Origin: JALZKA01 sp963701205
Lineage (GTDB): Bacteria; Actinomycetota; Thermoleophilia; Solirubrobacterales; 70-9
Assembly: GCA_963701205.1 (NCBI GenBank)
Contig: OY969575.1
Span: 1,922,001-1,986,000, forward strand
Direction: 5' to 3'
Length of the DNA: 64,000 bases
Shown here: piece after piece, positions 39,633 to 47,829 of the stretch
Position numbering within the stretch: the first letter of the stretch is position 1
Layout: each line of letters begins with the position of its first letter
The notes under the pieces: model-generated
Databases searched by the model: none
What the model saw: the letters and a program-made list of their open reading frames with translations, nothing else
Told to the model about the DNA's origin: nothing
Made by a program: the position numbers and the translations under genes

Positions 39633-40670
39633 GTGAAGCGCAAGGCCTACATCATCGGCACGCTGGCCCTCGTCCTGTTCCTGGGCGTGGCTGTGGCTGC
39701 CTACGCATGGGACACGTCCCGCTCGGATGAGATCGCCGAAGGGGTCGAGATCGGTGGCATTGACGTCGGCGGTCTGACGGAGTCGGAAGCCGAGGCGCTG
39801 GTAACCAACGAACTGATTGAGCCGCTTGACCGTGACCTCGTGGCGACGTACGACGGCGTCAAGTACAAGCTGAGCGCGGAGCGCCTCGCGATCGAGGCAG
39901 ATGTCAAGGGCATGGTGGACGGCGCGATCGAGGTATCCAGGGAGGGCGGCCTTCCCGGCCGTATCTGGCGCTACATGACGGACGGCGAAGTCGACCGCTC
40001 CATCGCGCCCGAGGTTCTCTACGACCGCGACGAGGTGGACGGGCTTGTCGCGAAGATCGCGGAGGCCATCAACCGTGAGCCGATCAACGCGTCGGTTGAG
40101 CCCACCGGATCGTCCGTCGATCCGGTGCCCGGCCAGGACGGCCGCAAGCTCAAGGAAGACGACTTGCGCCGCAAGCTGGCGGCGGCCCTACAGAGCCCGG
40201 ATCACCGGCGCGTCGAGGCCACCGTGGCGCTGACGGAACCCGACGTATCCACCGCCGAGCTTGCCGAGCAATACCCGGTGTATCTCACGGTGGATCGTTC
40301 GAGTTTCCAGCTCAAGCTCTGGAAGGATCTCGAGCTCGCCAAGACCTACACGGTTGCGATCGGCGCGGTCGGCTTCGACACGCCGACCGGCGAGTACGCG
40401 ATTCAAAACAAGGCGGTCGATCCGGTCTGGACAGTTCCCGATCGTGAGTGGGCCGGCAAGCTGGCGGGCACGACGGTTCCGGGCGGGGTGCCCGAGAATC
40501 CGCTCAAGGCACGCTGGATGGGGATTTTCGACGGCGCCGGGATCCACGGCACAAGCGATACGGGCTCGCTCGGAAGCGCGGCGTCTCACGGCTGCGTGCG
40601 GATGGCCGTCTCTGACGTGATCGAGCTTTATGACCAGATTCCGGTCGGGACCCCGATCTACATCGGCTGA
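39633..40670 (+). CDS. L,D-transpeptidase with PG-binding-type N-terminal domain
   Basis: Predicted membrane-anchored peptidoglycan cross-linking enzyme of 345 residues. From GTG 39633 it opens with KRKAYIIGTLALVLFLGVAV, an N-terminal signal anchor. A putative peptidoglycan-binding type 4 domain follows (GIDVGGLTESEAEALV). The C-terminal YkuD domain has the catalytic HGTSDTGSLGSAASHGCVRM, with Cys in the SHGC motif. A longer open frame starting at 39528 would put 35 polar residues before the signal segment and is rejected. It acts outside the cytoplasmic membrane. Confidence 0.9.
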   Translation: MKRKAYIIGTLALVLFLGVAVAAYAWDTSRSDEIAEGVEIGGIDVGGLTESEAEALVTNELIEPLDRDLVATYDGVKYKLSAERLAIEADVKGMVDGAIEVSREGGLPGRIWRYMTDGEVDRSIAPEVLYDRDEVDGLVAKIAEAINREPINASVEPTGSSVDPVPGQDGRKLKEDDLRRKLAAALQSPDHRRVEATVALTEPDVSTAELAEQYPVYLTVDRSSFQLKLWKDLELAKTYTVAIGAVGFDTPTGEYAIQNKAVDPVWTVPDREWAGKLAGTTVPGGVPENPLKARWMGIFDGAGIHGTSDTGSLGSAASHGCVRMAVSDVIELYDQIPVGTPIYIG

Positions 40671-40729
40671 ATGCTCGGCAGATCCGTTGCGTGGGTAGGG
40701 GAGCGCCCGGCGGCGGTGAATCTGCCGAT

Positions 40730-41671
40730 ATGAGCAACGCGACAGCGAGCGAGGGCGCGGTGGGGCAGGCAACGGAGCTAAGCCCTCGCTGGGAGGCCGC
40801 CCTCCTCGCCTTCGCCCGCGACCAGGATCGCCGCAACGTCGCCAAGGCCACAAAGCGGGCCTACGCCTCGGACCTGCATGAACTGGGGCGTTGGGCGACA
40901 ACCAGGGGCGCGGAGCCGGCCGAGATCCGCTACCGCGACCTGCGCAAGTTCGCGGCGATGCTCTCCGGCCGGGGCCTGCGAATGGCGAGCGTCGCGCGCA
41001 AGCTGGCGGCAGTCAGAAGCTTCTATGCCAACCTCGTTGAGGCTGGCGCGGCGGAGGCCAATCCGGCCGAGTTGTTGCCGGCGCCAAAGCGCGAGCAGCG
41101 GCTCCCACGGGCGCTTGGACCCGAGCAGGTGGCGGAACTCCTTGACCGGATGCCGGTAACCACACCGCTTGAGATCCGCGACCGGGCGATCTTTGAGCTC
41201 GCCTACTCGTGCGGGCTGCGCGCCGAGGAGGTCGTGAACCTGAACCGTGATTCCATCGACTTTGACGCCGAAACGATGCGCGTCCTCGGCAAGGGCAGCA
41301 AGGAACGGATCGTCCCGGTCGGCGAACCGGCCCAAAAGGCCGTGCGGCGCTACCTGCAGGCCGCCCGGCACGCGCTTTCGCGCGATTCTTCGGAGCCGGC
41401 GCTCTTTCTTTCCAAGAGCGGGCGCCGTCTTTCGACCTCGGACGTTCGCCGCCGCCTGCAGGCTTGGGTCAGCCGACTCTCTGATCTTGGCCGGGTTTCC
41501 CCGCACGCGTTGCGGCACTCGTTTGCAACGCACCTTCTGGAGGGTGGTGCCGACCTGCGGTCAATCCAGGAGCTGCTCGGACACTCCAGCGTCTCGACGA
41601 CGCAGATCTATACAAGGGTGGAACCATCGCGACTTGCACGCGAGTACCGCCGCGCTCATCCCCGCGCCTGA
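40730..41671 (+). CDS. XerC/XerD-type tyrosine recombinase
   Basis: Site-specific recombinase of 313 residues, likely resolving chromosome dimers. The N-terminal SAM-like DNA-binding domain (about 20-110) precedes the catalytic domain with all six conserved residues: Arg in CGLRAEEV, Lys in GKGSKERIVP, His-x-x-Arg in HALRHSFATH, His in LLGHSSVSTTQ, and Tyr in IYTRV. ATG 40730 is chosen; GTG 40691 would add 13 non-conserved residues. XerC versus XerD cannot be decided. No attachment sites or phage genes flank it. whiG follows after 35 bases. Confidence 0.9.
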   Translation: MSNATASEGAVGQATELSPRWEAALLAFARDQDRRNVAKATKRAYASDLHELGRWATTRGAEPAEIRYRDLRKFAAMLSGRGLRMASVARKLAAVRSFYANLVEAGAAEANPAELLPAPKREQRLPRALGPEQVAELLDRMPVTTPLEIRDRAIFELAYSCGLRAEEVVNLNRDSIDFDAETMRVLGKGSKERIVPVGEPAQKAVRRYLQAARHALSRDSSEPALFLSKSGRRLSTSDVRRRLQAWVSRLSDLGRVSPHALRHSFATHLLEGGADLRSIQELLGHSSVSTTQIYTRVEPSRLAREYRRAHPRA

Positions 41672-41706
41672 TAGGGGTACCTTGTTGCTGGTGAGGACGA
41701 AAGAGG

Positions 41707-42492
41707 ATGAAGATCGACGTTAAGGCAGTTGAGCTGCGGGAGCTGTGGCGCAGCTACAAGCAGGACGGTGACGAGCAGGCGCGAGAACGCCTGGTTCTCG
41801 CGTACTCGCCGCTGGTCAAGTTCATTGCCGGCCGCATGGCGTCCGGACTGCCGTCGCACGTGGATGAGGGGGACCTGGTCTCCTACGGCCTGCTTGGCCT
41901 GATCGGCGCGATTGAGCGCTTTGACCTGGAACGCGAGATCAAGTTCGAAACGTTCGCCGTAGCCCGGATCAAGGGCGCGATCATCGACGAGTTGCGTTCC
42001 CTGGACTGGGTTCCGCGCAGCGTTCGCGCCCGCGCCCGCGAGGTCGAACGTGCGCACGCCGCACTCGAGGCGCGATTCGGGCGCTCCCCGACCGACGAGG
42101 AGATGGCGGGGAAGCTGGAGATATCCGTTGATGACTTCAACGACGTCCTCTTGCAGATCGCCAACTCGTCGGTGCTGGCGCTCGACGACCTCTGGACGTT
42201 CGCCGATCCCGACGGTAGCGGCGGCCAGATTTCCGTCCTCGACACGATCCAAGATCCCAATGCGATTGACCCCGAGTCCGAGGCCCACACGGCCGAGCTC
42301 AAGGATCGACTTGCCGACGCGATCGAGGCGCTGCCGGAGCGCGAGCGGCTGGTGATCGCGCTCTATTACTACGAGAACCTGACGCTTCGCGAGATCGGCG
42401 AGATCCTCGGTGTGACCGAGTCGCGCGTCTCCCAGCTTCATACGAAGGCAGTGCTGGGCCTGCGCTCACGCTTCGAGTCATCACCGATCTAG
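41707..42492 (+). CDS. whiG: WhiG/FliA-type RNA polymerase sigma factor
   Basis: Alternative sigma-70 family factor (group 3) of 261 residues. Region 2 shows HVDEGDLVSYGLLGLIGAIE and FETFAVARIKGAIIDELR, the region 3 segment is SPTDEEMAGKLEIS, and region 4 is ALPERERLVIALYYYENLTL with helix-turn-helix LREIGEILGVTESRVSQ. In Streptomyces WhiG controls sporulation; in flagellated bacteria FliA controls motility genes. Neither gene set is in the window. The leader has GAAAGAGG just before ATG 41707, a fair ribosome-binding site. Synteny with xer and dprA is typical of Actinobacteria. Confidence 0.9.
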   Translation: MKIDVKAVELRELWRSYKQDGDEQARERLVLAYSPLVKFIAGRMASGLPSHVDEGDLVSYGLLGLIGAIERFDLEREIKFETFAVARIKGAIIDELRSLDWVPRSVRARAREVERAHAALEARFGRSPTDEEMAGKLEISVDDFNDVLLQIANSSVLALDDLWTFADPDGSGGQISVLDTIQDPNAIDPESEAHTAELKDRLADAIEALPERERLVIALYYYENLTLREIGEILGVTESRVSQLHTKAVLGLRSRFESSPI

Positions 42493-42514
42493 CGCCGGGC
42501 GATATCGTCCGCGC

Positions 42515-44599
42515 GTGGGTCACCACGCACCTGACCGGATTCGTAACGTTGCCCTGATCGGACACCGCGGCAGTGGCAAGACAAGCGTCGCTGAGGCGAT
42601 CCTGTTTGAGGCCGGCAAGACGCAGCGTCTTGGATCCGTGGTCGCGGGGACCACGGTCTGCGATTACGAGGACGACGAGCGCGAACGTCAGATGTCGATC
42701 GACGCCGCCGTTGCCTCGATCGAGTTCCACGATCGCAAGATCAACCTGATCGATACGCCCGGTGAACCCAGCTTCGTCGCCGACGCCTTGGCCGCGCTCC
42801 GCGTGGTTGACGCTGCCGTCGTGGTGGTCAACGCGGTCGCCGGTGTCGAGGTCCACACCGAACGGCTGTGGCGCCGCGCCGCCGATGAGGGTCTGGCAAG
42901 ACTCGTCTTCGTCAACATGCTCGACCGCGAACGGGCTGACTTCTTTCGCACGCTGGAGTCGCTCAAGGCGGCGTTCGGACCACATGTCGTCGCAACCGAG
43001 ATCCCGATCGGATCCGAGCAGCAGGTCACGGGCCTCATCGACCTGATCGATATGAAGGCTTACTCCTACGAAGGTTCTGGCCGCGGTAACGCTCGCCCGA
43101 TCGAAATCCCCGAAGAGCTGGCTGACCGCGCAACCGAGTACCGCGAAAAGCTGATGGACGAGGTGGCTGAAAACTCCGACGAGTTGATGGAGCGCTACCT
43201 CGAAGGCGACGAGATCTCCCACGAGGAGATCGTGGGCGCGCTGAAGGCGGGGGTCACCGCGGGCCAGCTGTTTCCGGTCACCTGCGGAGTTGCCACGGCG
43301 AATCTGGGTTCCGACCGGCTACTCGAAGCACTTCTGGAGGACCTGCCCTCTCCTGCGCTCAGGGGCCCGATCCACGCGTTGGGCGCCGAGGACGCCGACG
43401 AGGACATCGTCCCCGACGAAGAGGCAAGCATGCTCGCCTACGTATTCAAGACGACCGCCGATCCGTACACGGGGCGAATCAACCTGTTGCGGGTGGAGGC
43501 CGGGGTGTTGCGATCGGACTCGCACGTCCTCAACGCCACAAACGGCGCCAAGGAGCGGATCGGCCAGCTCGCCACGCCCTGGGGCAAGGAGATGGATCAG
43601 GTGGCTGAGCTTGGCCCTGGCGATATCGGTGCCGTCGGCAAACTCAAGGCGACGCGGGCAGGCGACGTATTGGCAGAAACGTCGACGGACGTGCACTTTC
43701 CGCCACTCGATCTGCCCGCTCCTGTGATGGCCTTTGCCTATGAGCCCAAGTCGAAGGGCGACGAAGAGAAGGCCGCGGCGGCGATCCGACGGCTTGAGGA
43801 GGAGGATCCGACCCTCGACGTCCACCGCGACCCCCAGACGGGCGAGCAGATCATCGCCGGGCTCACCCAGATCCACGTCGAGGTGATCGTTGATCGAATC
43901 AAGCGTCGCTTCGGCGCTCAGATCGTGTTGCACCCCCCGCAGGTCCCGTACCTGGAAACCATTCGCAAGTCCGCGAAGGCTCACGGCCGCTACAAGAAGC
44001 AGACGGGGGGCCGCGGCCAGTTCGGCGACTGCCGGATTGAGGTCGAGCCAGGCGAGCCGGGTGCGGGCTTCGAGTTCGTGAATGCGATCAAGGGCGGTGT
44101 CATCCCCGGCGGCTTCATCCCGGCCGTCGAAAAGGGCATCCAAGAGCAGATGGCCAAGGGCGTTTTGGCCGGCTATCCGCTGAAGGATGTGCGGGTCCGT
44201 CTCTACGACGGGCAGTACCACACGGTGGACTCGTCCGAGATGGCCTTCAAGATCGCCGGTTCGATGGCTTTCAAGCAGGCGTGCGCCGACGCAGACCCCT
44301 ACCTTCTCGAGCCGATCGTCGCGCTGACGATCGCCGCGCCCGAGGATTCAGTCGGCGACGTCATCGGCGACCTGAACTCGCGTCGGGGGCATCCGCTGGG
44401 GATGGAGCCGAAGGGGGGGCAAGCGACAGAGATCAAGGCCGAGGTGCCCATGGCGGAGGTCTTGGACTACGCGCCTGATCTGCGTGCGATCACCGGCGGC
44501 CGCGGCGACTACGAGCTTGAGTTTTTGCGCTACCAGGAGGTCCCCGCGAACATCGCGAAGAAGATCATCGCCGAGTCGATCGACGCCGAGCCGCAGTGA
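42515..44599 (+). CDS. Elongation factor G paralogue (FusA2-like)
   Basis: Translational GTPase of 694 residues with all five EF-G-like domains. The G domain starts GHRGSGKTSVAEAIL; switch II reads DTPGEPSF (80-87), where EF-G has DTPGHVDF, so the catalytic His is Glu; the guanine motif is NMLD rather than NKMD. Domain II follows from about residue 305, then domain III (AIRRLEEEDPTLDVHRDPQT), domain IV (ETIRKSAKAHGRYKKQTGGR) and domain V (VPMAEVLDYAPDLRAITGGR). It resembles actinobacterial FusA2-type proteins, whose function is unclear. The true fusA is presumably elsewhere. Start GTG 42515. Confidence 0.88.
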   Translation: MGHHAPDRIRNVALIGHRGSGKTSVAEAILFEAGKTQRLGSVVAGTTVCDYEDDERERQMSIDAAVASIEFHDRKINLIDTPGEPSFVADALAALRVVDAAVVVVNAVAGVEVHTERLWRRAADEGLARLVFVNMLDRERADFFRTLESLKAAFGPHVVATEIPIGSEQQVTGLIDLIDMKAYSYEGSGRGNARPIEIPEELADRATEYREKLMDEVAENSDELMERYLEGDEISHEEIVGALKAGVTAGQLFPVTCGVATANLGSDRLLEALLEDLPSPALRGPIHALGAEDADEDIVPDEEASMLAYVFKTTADPYTGRINLLRVEAGVLRSDSHVLNATNGAKERIGQLATPWGKEMDQVAELGPGDIGAVGKLKATRAGDVLAETSTDVHFPPLDLPAPVMAFAYEPKSKGDEEKAAAAIRRLEEEDPTLDVHRDPQTGEQIIAGLTQIHVEVIVDRIKRRFGAQIVLHPPQVPYLETIRKSAKAHGRYKKQTGGRGQFGDCRIEVEPGEPGAGFEFVNAIKGGVIPGGFIPAVEKGIQEQMAKGVLAGYPLKDVRVRLYDGQYHTVDSSEMAFKIAGSMAFKQACADADPYLLEPIVALTIAAPEDSVGDVIGDLNSRRGHPLGMEPKGGQATEIKAEVPMAEVLDYAPDLRAITGGRGDYELEFLRYQEVPANIAKKIIAESIDAEPQ

Positions 44600-44609
44600 G
44601 ACAGGGCAA

Positions 44610-45011
44610 GTGACGAAGCTCGTCGTCAACGTGGACGGCGGCGCCCGGGGGAACCCCGGTCCCGCAGCCGTCGGGGTGGTCGTTGCCACCGAGGCAGGCA
44701 AAGTGCTGGCCGAGACGGCGGAGATGATTGGCGCTGCAACCAACAACGTCGCCGAGTACAAGGCGCTCCTGCGCGGGATCGAATTGGCGATCGAGCACGG
44801 GGGGGACGAGGTCGCGTTTCTGGGCGACTCCGAGTTGGTCGTCAAGCAGGTGCGCGGTGAGTACAGGGTCAAGGACTCTGGGCTGAAGCCGCTTCACGCG
44901 CAGGTACGAAGCGCCCTGGCGGAAATCGGAAGCTGGTCGATTGCCCATGTGCGGCGCGAGCAGAACGCGCGTGCCGACGAGTTGGTCAACGAAGCGCTGG
45001 ACGCGGCCTGA
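44610..45011 (+). CDS. rnhA: Ribonuclease HI family protein
   Basis: Cleaves the RNA strand of RNA-DNA hybrids; 133 residues. The catalytic residues are visible: Asp in VNVDGGARGNPGPA, Glu in NNVAEYKALLRG, Asp in AFLGDSELVVKQV and Asp in NARADELVNEA. This compact form without the basic loop of E. coli RNase HI is typical of Actinobacteria and archaea. GTG 44610 begins just after the EF-G paralogue; a longer upstream frame overlaps that gene and is rejected. It is followed by tRNA-Gly. Confidence 0.92.
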   Translation: MTKLVVNVDGGARGNPGPAAVGVVVATEAGKVLAETAEMIGAATNNVAEYKALLRGIELAIEHGGDEVAFLGDSELVVKQVRGEYRVKDSGLKPLHAQVRSALAEIGSWSIAHVRREQNARADELVNEALDAA

Positions 45012-45033
45012 CCCGACCCTGGCAGCCGCCCAC

Positions 45034-45039
45034 TAAACT
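45034..45039 (+). promoter_or_regulatory. -10-like hexamer TAAACT for tRNA-Gly
   Basis: TAAACT lies 11 bases before the mature 5' end of the tRNA. Confidence 0.5.
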
Positions 45040-45050
45040 CCCGCCCTCGC

Positions 45051-45124
45051 GCGGCTGTAGCTCAGTTGGCTAGAGCGTCTGCTTGCCATGCAGAAGGTCG
45101 TGGGTTCGAATCCCATCAGCCGCT
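45051..45124 (+). tRNA. tRNA-Gly (anticodon GCC)
   Basis: A full cloverleaf is readable. The acceptor GCGGCTG pairs with CAGCCGC (45117-45123), with T as discriminator. The anticodon stem TCTGC/GCAGA closes loop TTGCCAT, giving anticodon GCC at 45085-45087. The T-arm GTGGG-TTCGAAT-CCCAT is canonical. The CCA end is not encoded. Confidence 0.97.
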
Positions 45125-45132
45125 TTCGGTCG

Positions 45133-45138
45133 TAGGAT
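45133..45138 (+). promoter_or_regulatory. -10-like hexamer TAGGAT before a 23-codon frame
   Basis: TAGGAT lies 6 bases before ATG 45145, the same spacing as at priA and ffh. It is only 9 bases after tRNA-Gly. Confidence 0.3.
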
Positions 45139-45144
45139 CAATCC

Positions 45145-45216
45145 ATGCCTGAGCGTGCGAGAGTGTTGAGTTCGGCCGCCGCCATCTCGGCGGCGGTTGC
45201 ACAGGCGAGCATCTAG
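45145..45216 (+). CDS. Possible leaderless 23-residue small protein
   Basis: A short open frame, ATG 45145 to TAG 45216, encodes a peptide beginning MPERARVLSSAAAIS and rich in Ala and Ser. A TAGGAT hexamer sits 6 bases upstream. An 8-bp hairpin, CCGCCGCC (45176-45183) with GGCGGCGG (45189-45196), lies inside it. It could be a real small gene, a leader for the next gene, or chance. No known family. Confidence 0.25.
   Translation: MPERARVLSSAAAISAAVAQASI
45176..45196 (+). other. 8-bp GC hairpin between tRNA-Gly and the secreted protein gene
   Basis: CCGCCGCC-ATCTC-GGCGGCGG is a perfect 8-bp stem with a 5-base loop, followed by only two T residues. It might stop read-through from the tRNA, but it is not a classical intrinsic terminator. 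Confidence 0.4.
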
Positions 45217-45236
45217 CGCAAACGCCCTGGCGGGTG

Positions 45237-45242
45237 TAGGGT
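45237..45242 (+). promoter_or_regulatory. -10-like hexamer TAGGGT for the secreted protein gene
   Basis: TAGGGT lies 34 bases before ATG 45277. The leader carries GAGGGAGGAG, one of the strongest Shine-Dalgarno sites in the window. Confidence 0.4.
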
Positions 45243-45276
45243 CGGCCGCGACGACGTTCTCGAGGGAGGAGATCTG

Positions 45277-45648
45277 ATGGCTACGTCAAGAAAGCCCAGT
45301 CCGGCGATGATTGTGGCCCTGCTCGCGTTAGTGCTCGCGCTCACAGGCACGGCGATCGCGGCGATTGGCAACAACTCGATCGGCGCCGACGAGCTCGGCC
45401 CGGTCAAGCTGCGCAGCAACGAGCGGCCAGTTCCCCCGCGTGGCACCGCGAAGGCCAAAGTGCAATGCAAGCGCGGCGAGCAGCTGCTCGGTGGCGGGGC
45501 CACCCTGCCCGACTCGGATCCCGAGGAGCAACCATCCGTGGAGCAGAGCGGGCCGGTCAGCCCGCGCAAGTGGCTTGCCGCCGCCAACAACTCCGACAGC
45601 GACCTCGTGGCAACCCTTCGCGTGACGGCGATCTGTCTGACGAAGTAG
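45277..45648 (+). CDS. Secreted protein of a Thermoleophilia-type family
   Basis: Small exported protein of 123 residues, function unknown. A signal peptide (SRKPSPAMIVALLALVLALT) is followed by GTAIAAIGNNSIGADELGPV. A C-terminal domain of about 65 residues has two cysteines (VQCKRGEQLLGGGA and the closing AICLTK) that could form a disulfide. Proteins with this style of signal peptide and the GADELGPVKL-like linker are common in Solirubrobacterales. A strong ribosome-binding site precedes ATG 45277, unlike the leaderless housekeeping genes. It is a single-gene unit. Confidence 0.75.
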   Translation: MATSRKPSPAMIVALLALVLALTGTAIAAIGNNSIGADELGPVKLRSNERPVPPRGTAKAKVQCKRGEQLLGGGATLPDSDPEEQPSVEQSGPVSPRKWLAAANNSDSDLVATLRVTAICLTK

Positions 45649-45663
45649 CGCCGGAAACCCAGT

Positions 45664-46611
45664 TCAGCTGCCGAGCGTGCCGAGCAGCTCGGCGAGACCG
45701 CTGACGCCCGTGCTGCGGTTGATCCGTACGCGCTTCAGCAAATAGGGATCGGCGCGATCGGCCAGCCCCAACTCCGTGGTCGTCGCTCCCAGGTAGCCGG
45801 CACGCTTGACCGCCTCGACGGCCTCGGCGTCGTAGGCGCCGGCCGGGAAGCAGAAGAAGTTGACCGGCACGTCGAATCGCTTTTGCAGTTGCCTGCGGGA
45901 ACCGGCGACCTCCTGATCGAGCGCCGACCCGCTGATGGTGCTCAAGTCCGCGTGAGTGATCGTGTGCGAGCCGATCTCCCAGCCGCCTTCGATCATCTCT
46001 TTGACCTCACTGGTGGCCAACTCGCCCTGCGTCAGCGCGTCGAGCTTCAAATTCAGCACGCCGGGCCAACCGAGCTTGCGAAGGATCGGAAACGCTTCGG
46101 TGTACTGACTCCGCAGCCCGTCGTCGAAAGAGATCACGACGGGCCTGGCAGGCAGCTTGCCGCCGTCGTTCCACGCCCGGTAGACCTGATCGAGTGTCAC
46201 GCCCGAGTAGCCGCGGTCGGCCAGCCAATCCATCTGCTTGGAGAGGACACCCGGATTCACCCACAGGTCGGGGTACGGCGAATCCGCCGGCGGTGAGCCG
46301 ATCACGTGGTACATGAGGATCGGGACGGGTGCCTTTGAGGGGCTAATCGGTTTCGCGTTGACTGCTGCGGGCGGGTCAGCGGTCCTCCCCTGCCGCTTGG
46401 AAGCGGCAGTGCGCTCGGGGACCTGTGACACGGCGGCGTTCTCAGCGTCGCTGCGGTTCTCCTCCGGGCCTCCACGGGCGAGGATTACGGCGCCGATGCC
46501 GACCACGATCACGACAGCGACAGCCGCCCTGCGCCGCAGGGCGATGCGCCTGCGTCGCTCGTCGTCCCGCCTGGCCAAGCGACGCCGGCTCAGCTCGTCC
46601 GGGTCAGTCAT
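45664..46611 (-). CDS. Polysaccharide deacetylase family protein, membrane-anchored
   Basis: Carbohydrate esterase 4 (NodB) protein of 315 residues. An Arg-rich cytoplasmic N-terminus (residues 1-28) precedes one transmembrane helix (AVAVVIVVGIGAVILA, about 29-44) and a Pro/Ala linker. The catalytic domain from about residue 95 has LMYHVIG, VVISFDDGLRSQ (metal-binding Asp) and GSHTITHADLST (metal-binding His residues). It probably deacetylates a cell-wall or surface glycan outside the membrane. ATG 46611 has TAGGCT 9 bases upstream. It is divergent from the polysaccharide operon that contains a second deacetylase. Confidence 0.88.
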   Translation of the reverse strand: MTDPDELSRRRLARRDDERRRRIALRRRAAVAVVIVVGIGAVILARGGPEENRSDAENAAVSQVPERTAASKRQGRTADPPAAVNAKPISPSKAPVPILMYHVIGSPPADSPYPDLWVNPGVLSKQMDWLADRGYSGVTLDQVYRAWNDGGKLPARPVVISFDDGLRSQYTEAFPILRKLGWPGVLNLKLDALTQGELATSEVKEMIEGGWEIGSHTITHADLSTISGSALDQEVAGSRRQLQKRFDVPVNFFCFPAGAYDAEAVEAVKRAGYLGATTTELGLADRADPYLLKRVRINRSTGVSGLAELLGTLGS

Positions 46612-46620
46612 GCTCGCAAG

Positions 46621-46626
46621 AGCCTA
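46621..46626 (-). promoter_or_regulatory. -10-like hexamer TAGGCT for deacetylase 45664-46611
   Basis: On the minus strand TAGGCT lies 9 bases before ATG 46611. Confidence 0.45.
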
Positions 46627-46669
46627 ACCGTGCCCCCGCTCGCCGGGCGGAAGGCCCGCCGCCTTTCCA

Positions 46670-46675
46670 TACACT
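46670..46675 (+). promoter_or_regulatory. -10-like hexamer TACACT for the surface-polysaccharide operon
   Basis: TACACT lies 8 bases before GTG 46684 and decides that start over GTG 46630. Confidence 0.5.
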
Positions 46676-46683
46676 CGATCGCC

Positions 46684-47829
46684 GTGGAGCAGTTGCAGCC
46701 TTCAGATCGCGATGGGACCGGCCTCAGCGCCACCGTTTTCGACGATCCGGCCGATCTCGACGACCTGCGCGAGGCCTGGACCGACCTCGCCGTGGCCAAC
46801 GCCGCGCCGTACTGCCTGCCTGAATGGCAGTTGGGATGGTGGCATCACGCCGCCCCTCCCGAGGCGGAATTGCGAGTCATCGCGGTCTTTGAGGGCGAGC
46901 AGGCGATCGGGATCGCGCCGTTTGCAAGCGACCCGGCATCGCCGGTTACCGAGTACCGACTTCTCGCATCCGCGATCAGCGCGCAGGTCCAGCCGCTGGC
47001 TCGACCCGGGCGGGAATCCGAAGTGGCGGCTGCGATCGCCACACAACTGGCATCGATCTCTCCGCGACCATCCAAGGTGAGTCTGACGCGCCTGCCTGAG
47101 GGTTCACGATGGCCTGATCTTCTCGCGGGGGCCTGGCCCGGCCGCCGGCCGCCGGTGATCCAGCGGGCAGCTGCGGACTCAGCTCCCAGTCGCGCGCTGG
47201 TGCCGGTTGACGCTGACGAGTTCATGGCCTCGCTGTCCTCCAACCTCAGGTCGCAGCTTCGCCGGGGTCGCCGGGGTTTCGCCGAGAAGGACATCCAGAT
47301 TTCCCTTGCCGAACCGGATCAGATGGAATCGGCGCTTGGTGCGCTTGAGCTTTTGCACCTGCAGCGGATGGGCGATCGGCCAACTGAGGCCATGCTTCCG
47401 GGCGTCAAGGAGATGCTCGAAGCCGTGGGTTCCAAGTTGGCGGAGTCCGGCCGGTTTCGACTCTGGGTGGCCCGGGACGGAGACGAGGCGATCAGCGTCT
47501 TCCTGTTCCTGGCGGCGGGCGGGCAAGTCGGCTACTGGCTCGGGGCATTCGATGATGAGTGGCGCAAGTTCAGCCCGGGGCTGGTCGTGCTCGCCGCTGC
47601 GATTGAAGACGCCTCCTCACGCGGCGATGATTGTCTTGATCTCGGCCCCGGCCAACAGGACTACAAGCAGCGCTTCGCTGACGGCGAGCAGCCGCTTGAG
47701 ACTTCGGTCCTCCTGCCGCACGGCCCCGGTTACGCCCGGACCCGGGCGCGCTTGGCGCCGGCTCAGGCACGCCACGTGCTCGCATCCCGCTTGCCGGACG
47801 CAGTCGTCACCAAGCTTCGACGACGATGA
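46684..47829 (+). CDS. GNAT-fold (CelD/FemAB-like) acetyltransferase
   Basis: Protein of 381 residues with the double-GNAT layout of CelD/BcsL-like and FemAB-type transferases. An N-terminal half (PEWQLGWWHHAAPPEAELRV) is followed by the acceptor and CoA-like half with SSNLRSQLRRGRRGF near residue 200, then FLAAGGQVGYWLGAFDDEWR and LDLGPGQQDYKQRF. Relatives modify exopolysaccharides or add amino acids to the cell wall. The exact donor is unknown. GTG 46684 fits the TACACT hexamer. It is the first of five overlapping genes with an APH-like protein, a deacetylase, a glycosyltransferase and a flippase. Confidence 0.75.
   Translation: MEQLQPSDRDGTGLSATVFDDPADLDDLREAWTDLAVANAAPYCLPEWQLGWWHHAAPPEAELRVIAVFEGEQAIGIAPFASDPASPVTEYRLLASAISAQVQPLARPGRESEVAAAIATQLASISPRPSKVSLTRLPEGSRWPDLLAGAWPGRRPPVIQRAAADSAPSRALVPVDADEFMASLSSNLRSQLRRGRRGFAEKDIQISLAEPDQMESALGALELLHLQRMGDRPTEAMLPGVKEMLEAVGSKLAESGRFRLWVARDGDEAISVFLFLAAGGQVGYWLGAFDDEWRKFSPGLVVLAAAIEDASSRGDDCLDLGPGQQDYKQRFADGEQPLETSVLLPHGPGYARTRARLAPAQARHVLASRLPDAVVTKLRRR

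Noticed and set aside
40730..41671. Integrase of a mobile element
   Set aside because: It has XerC/D length and layout, is flanked by core genes, and no tRNA-derived attachment repeat or phage gene is nearby.
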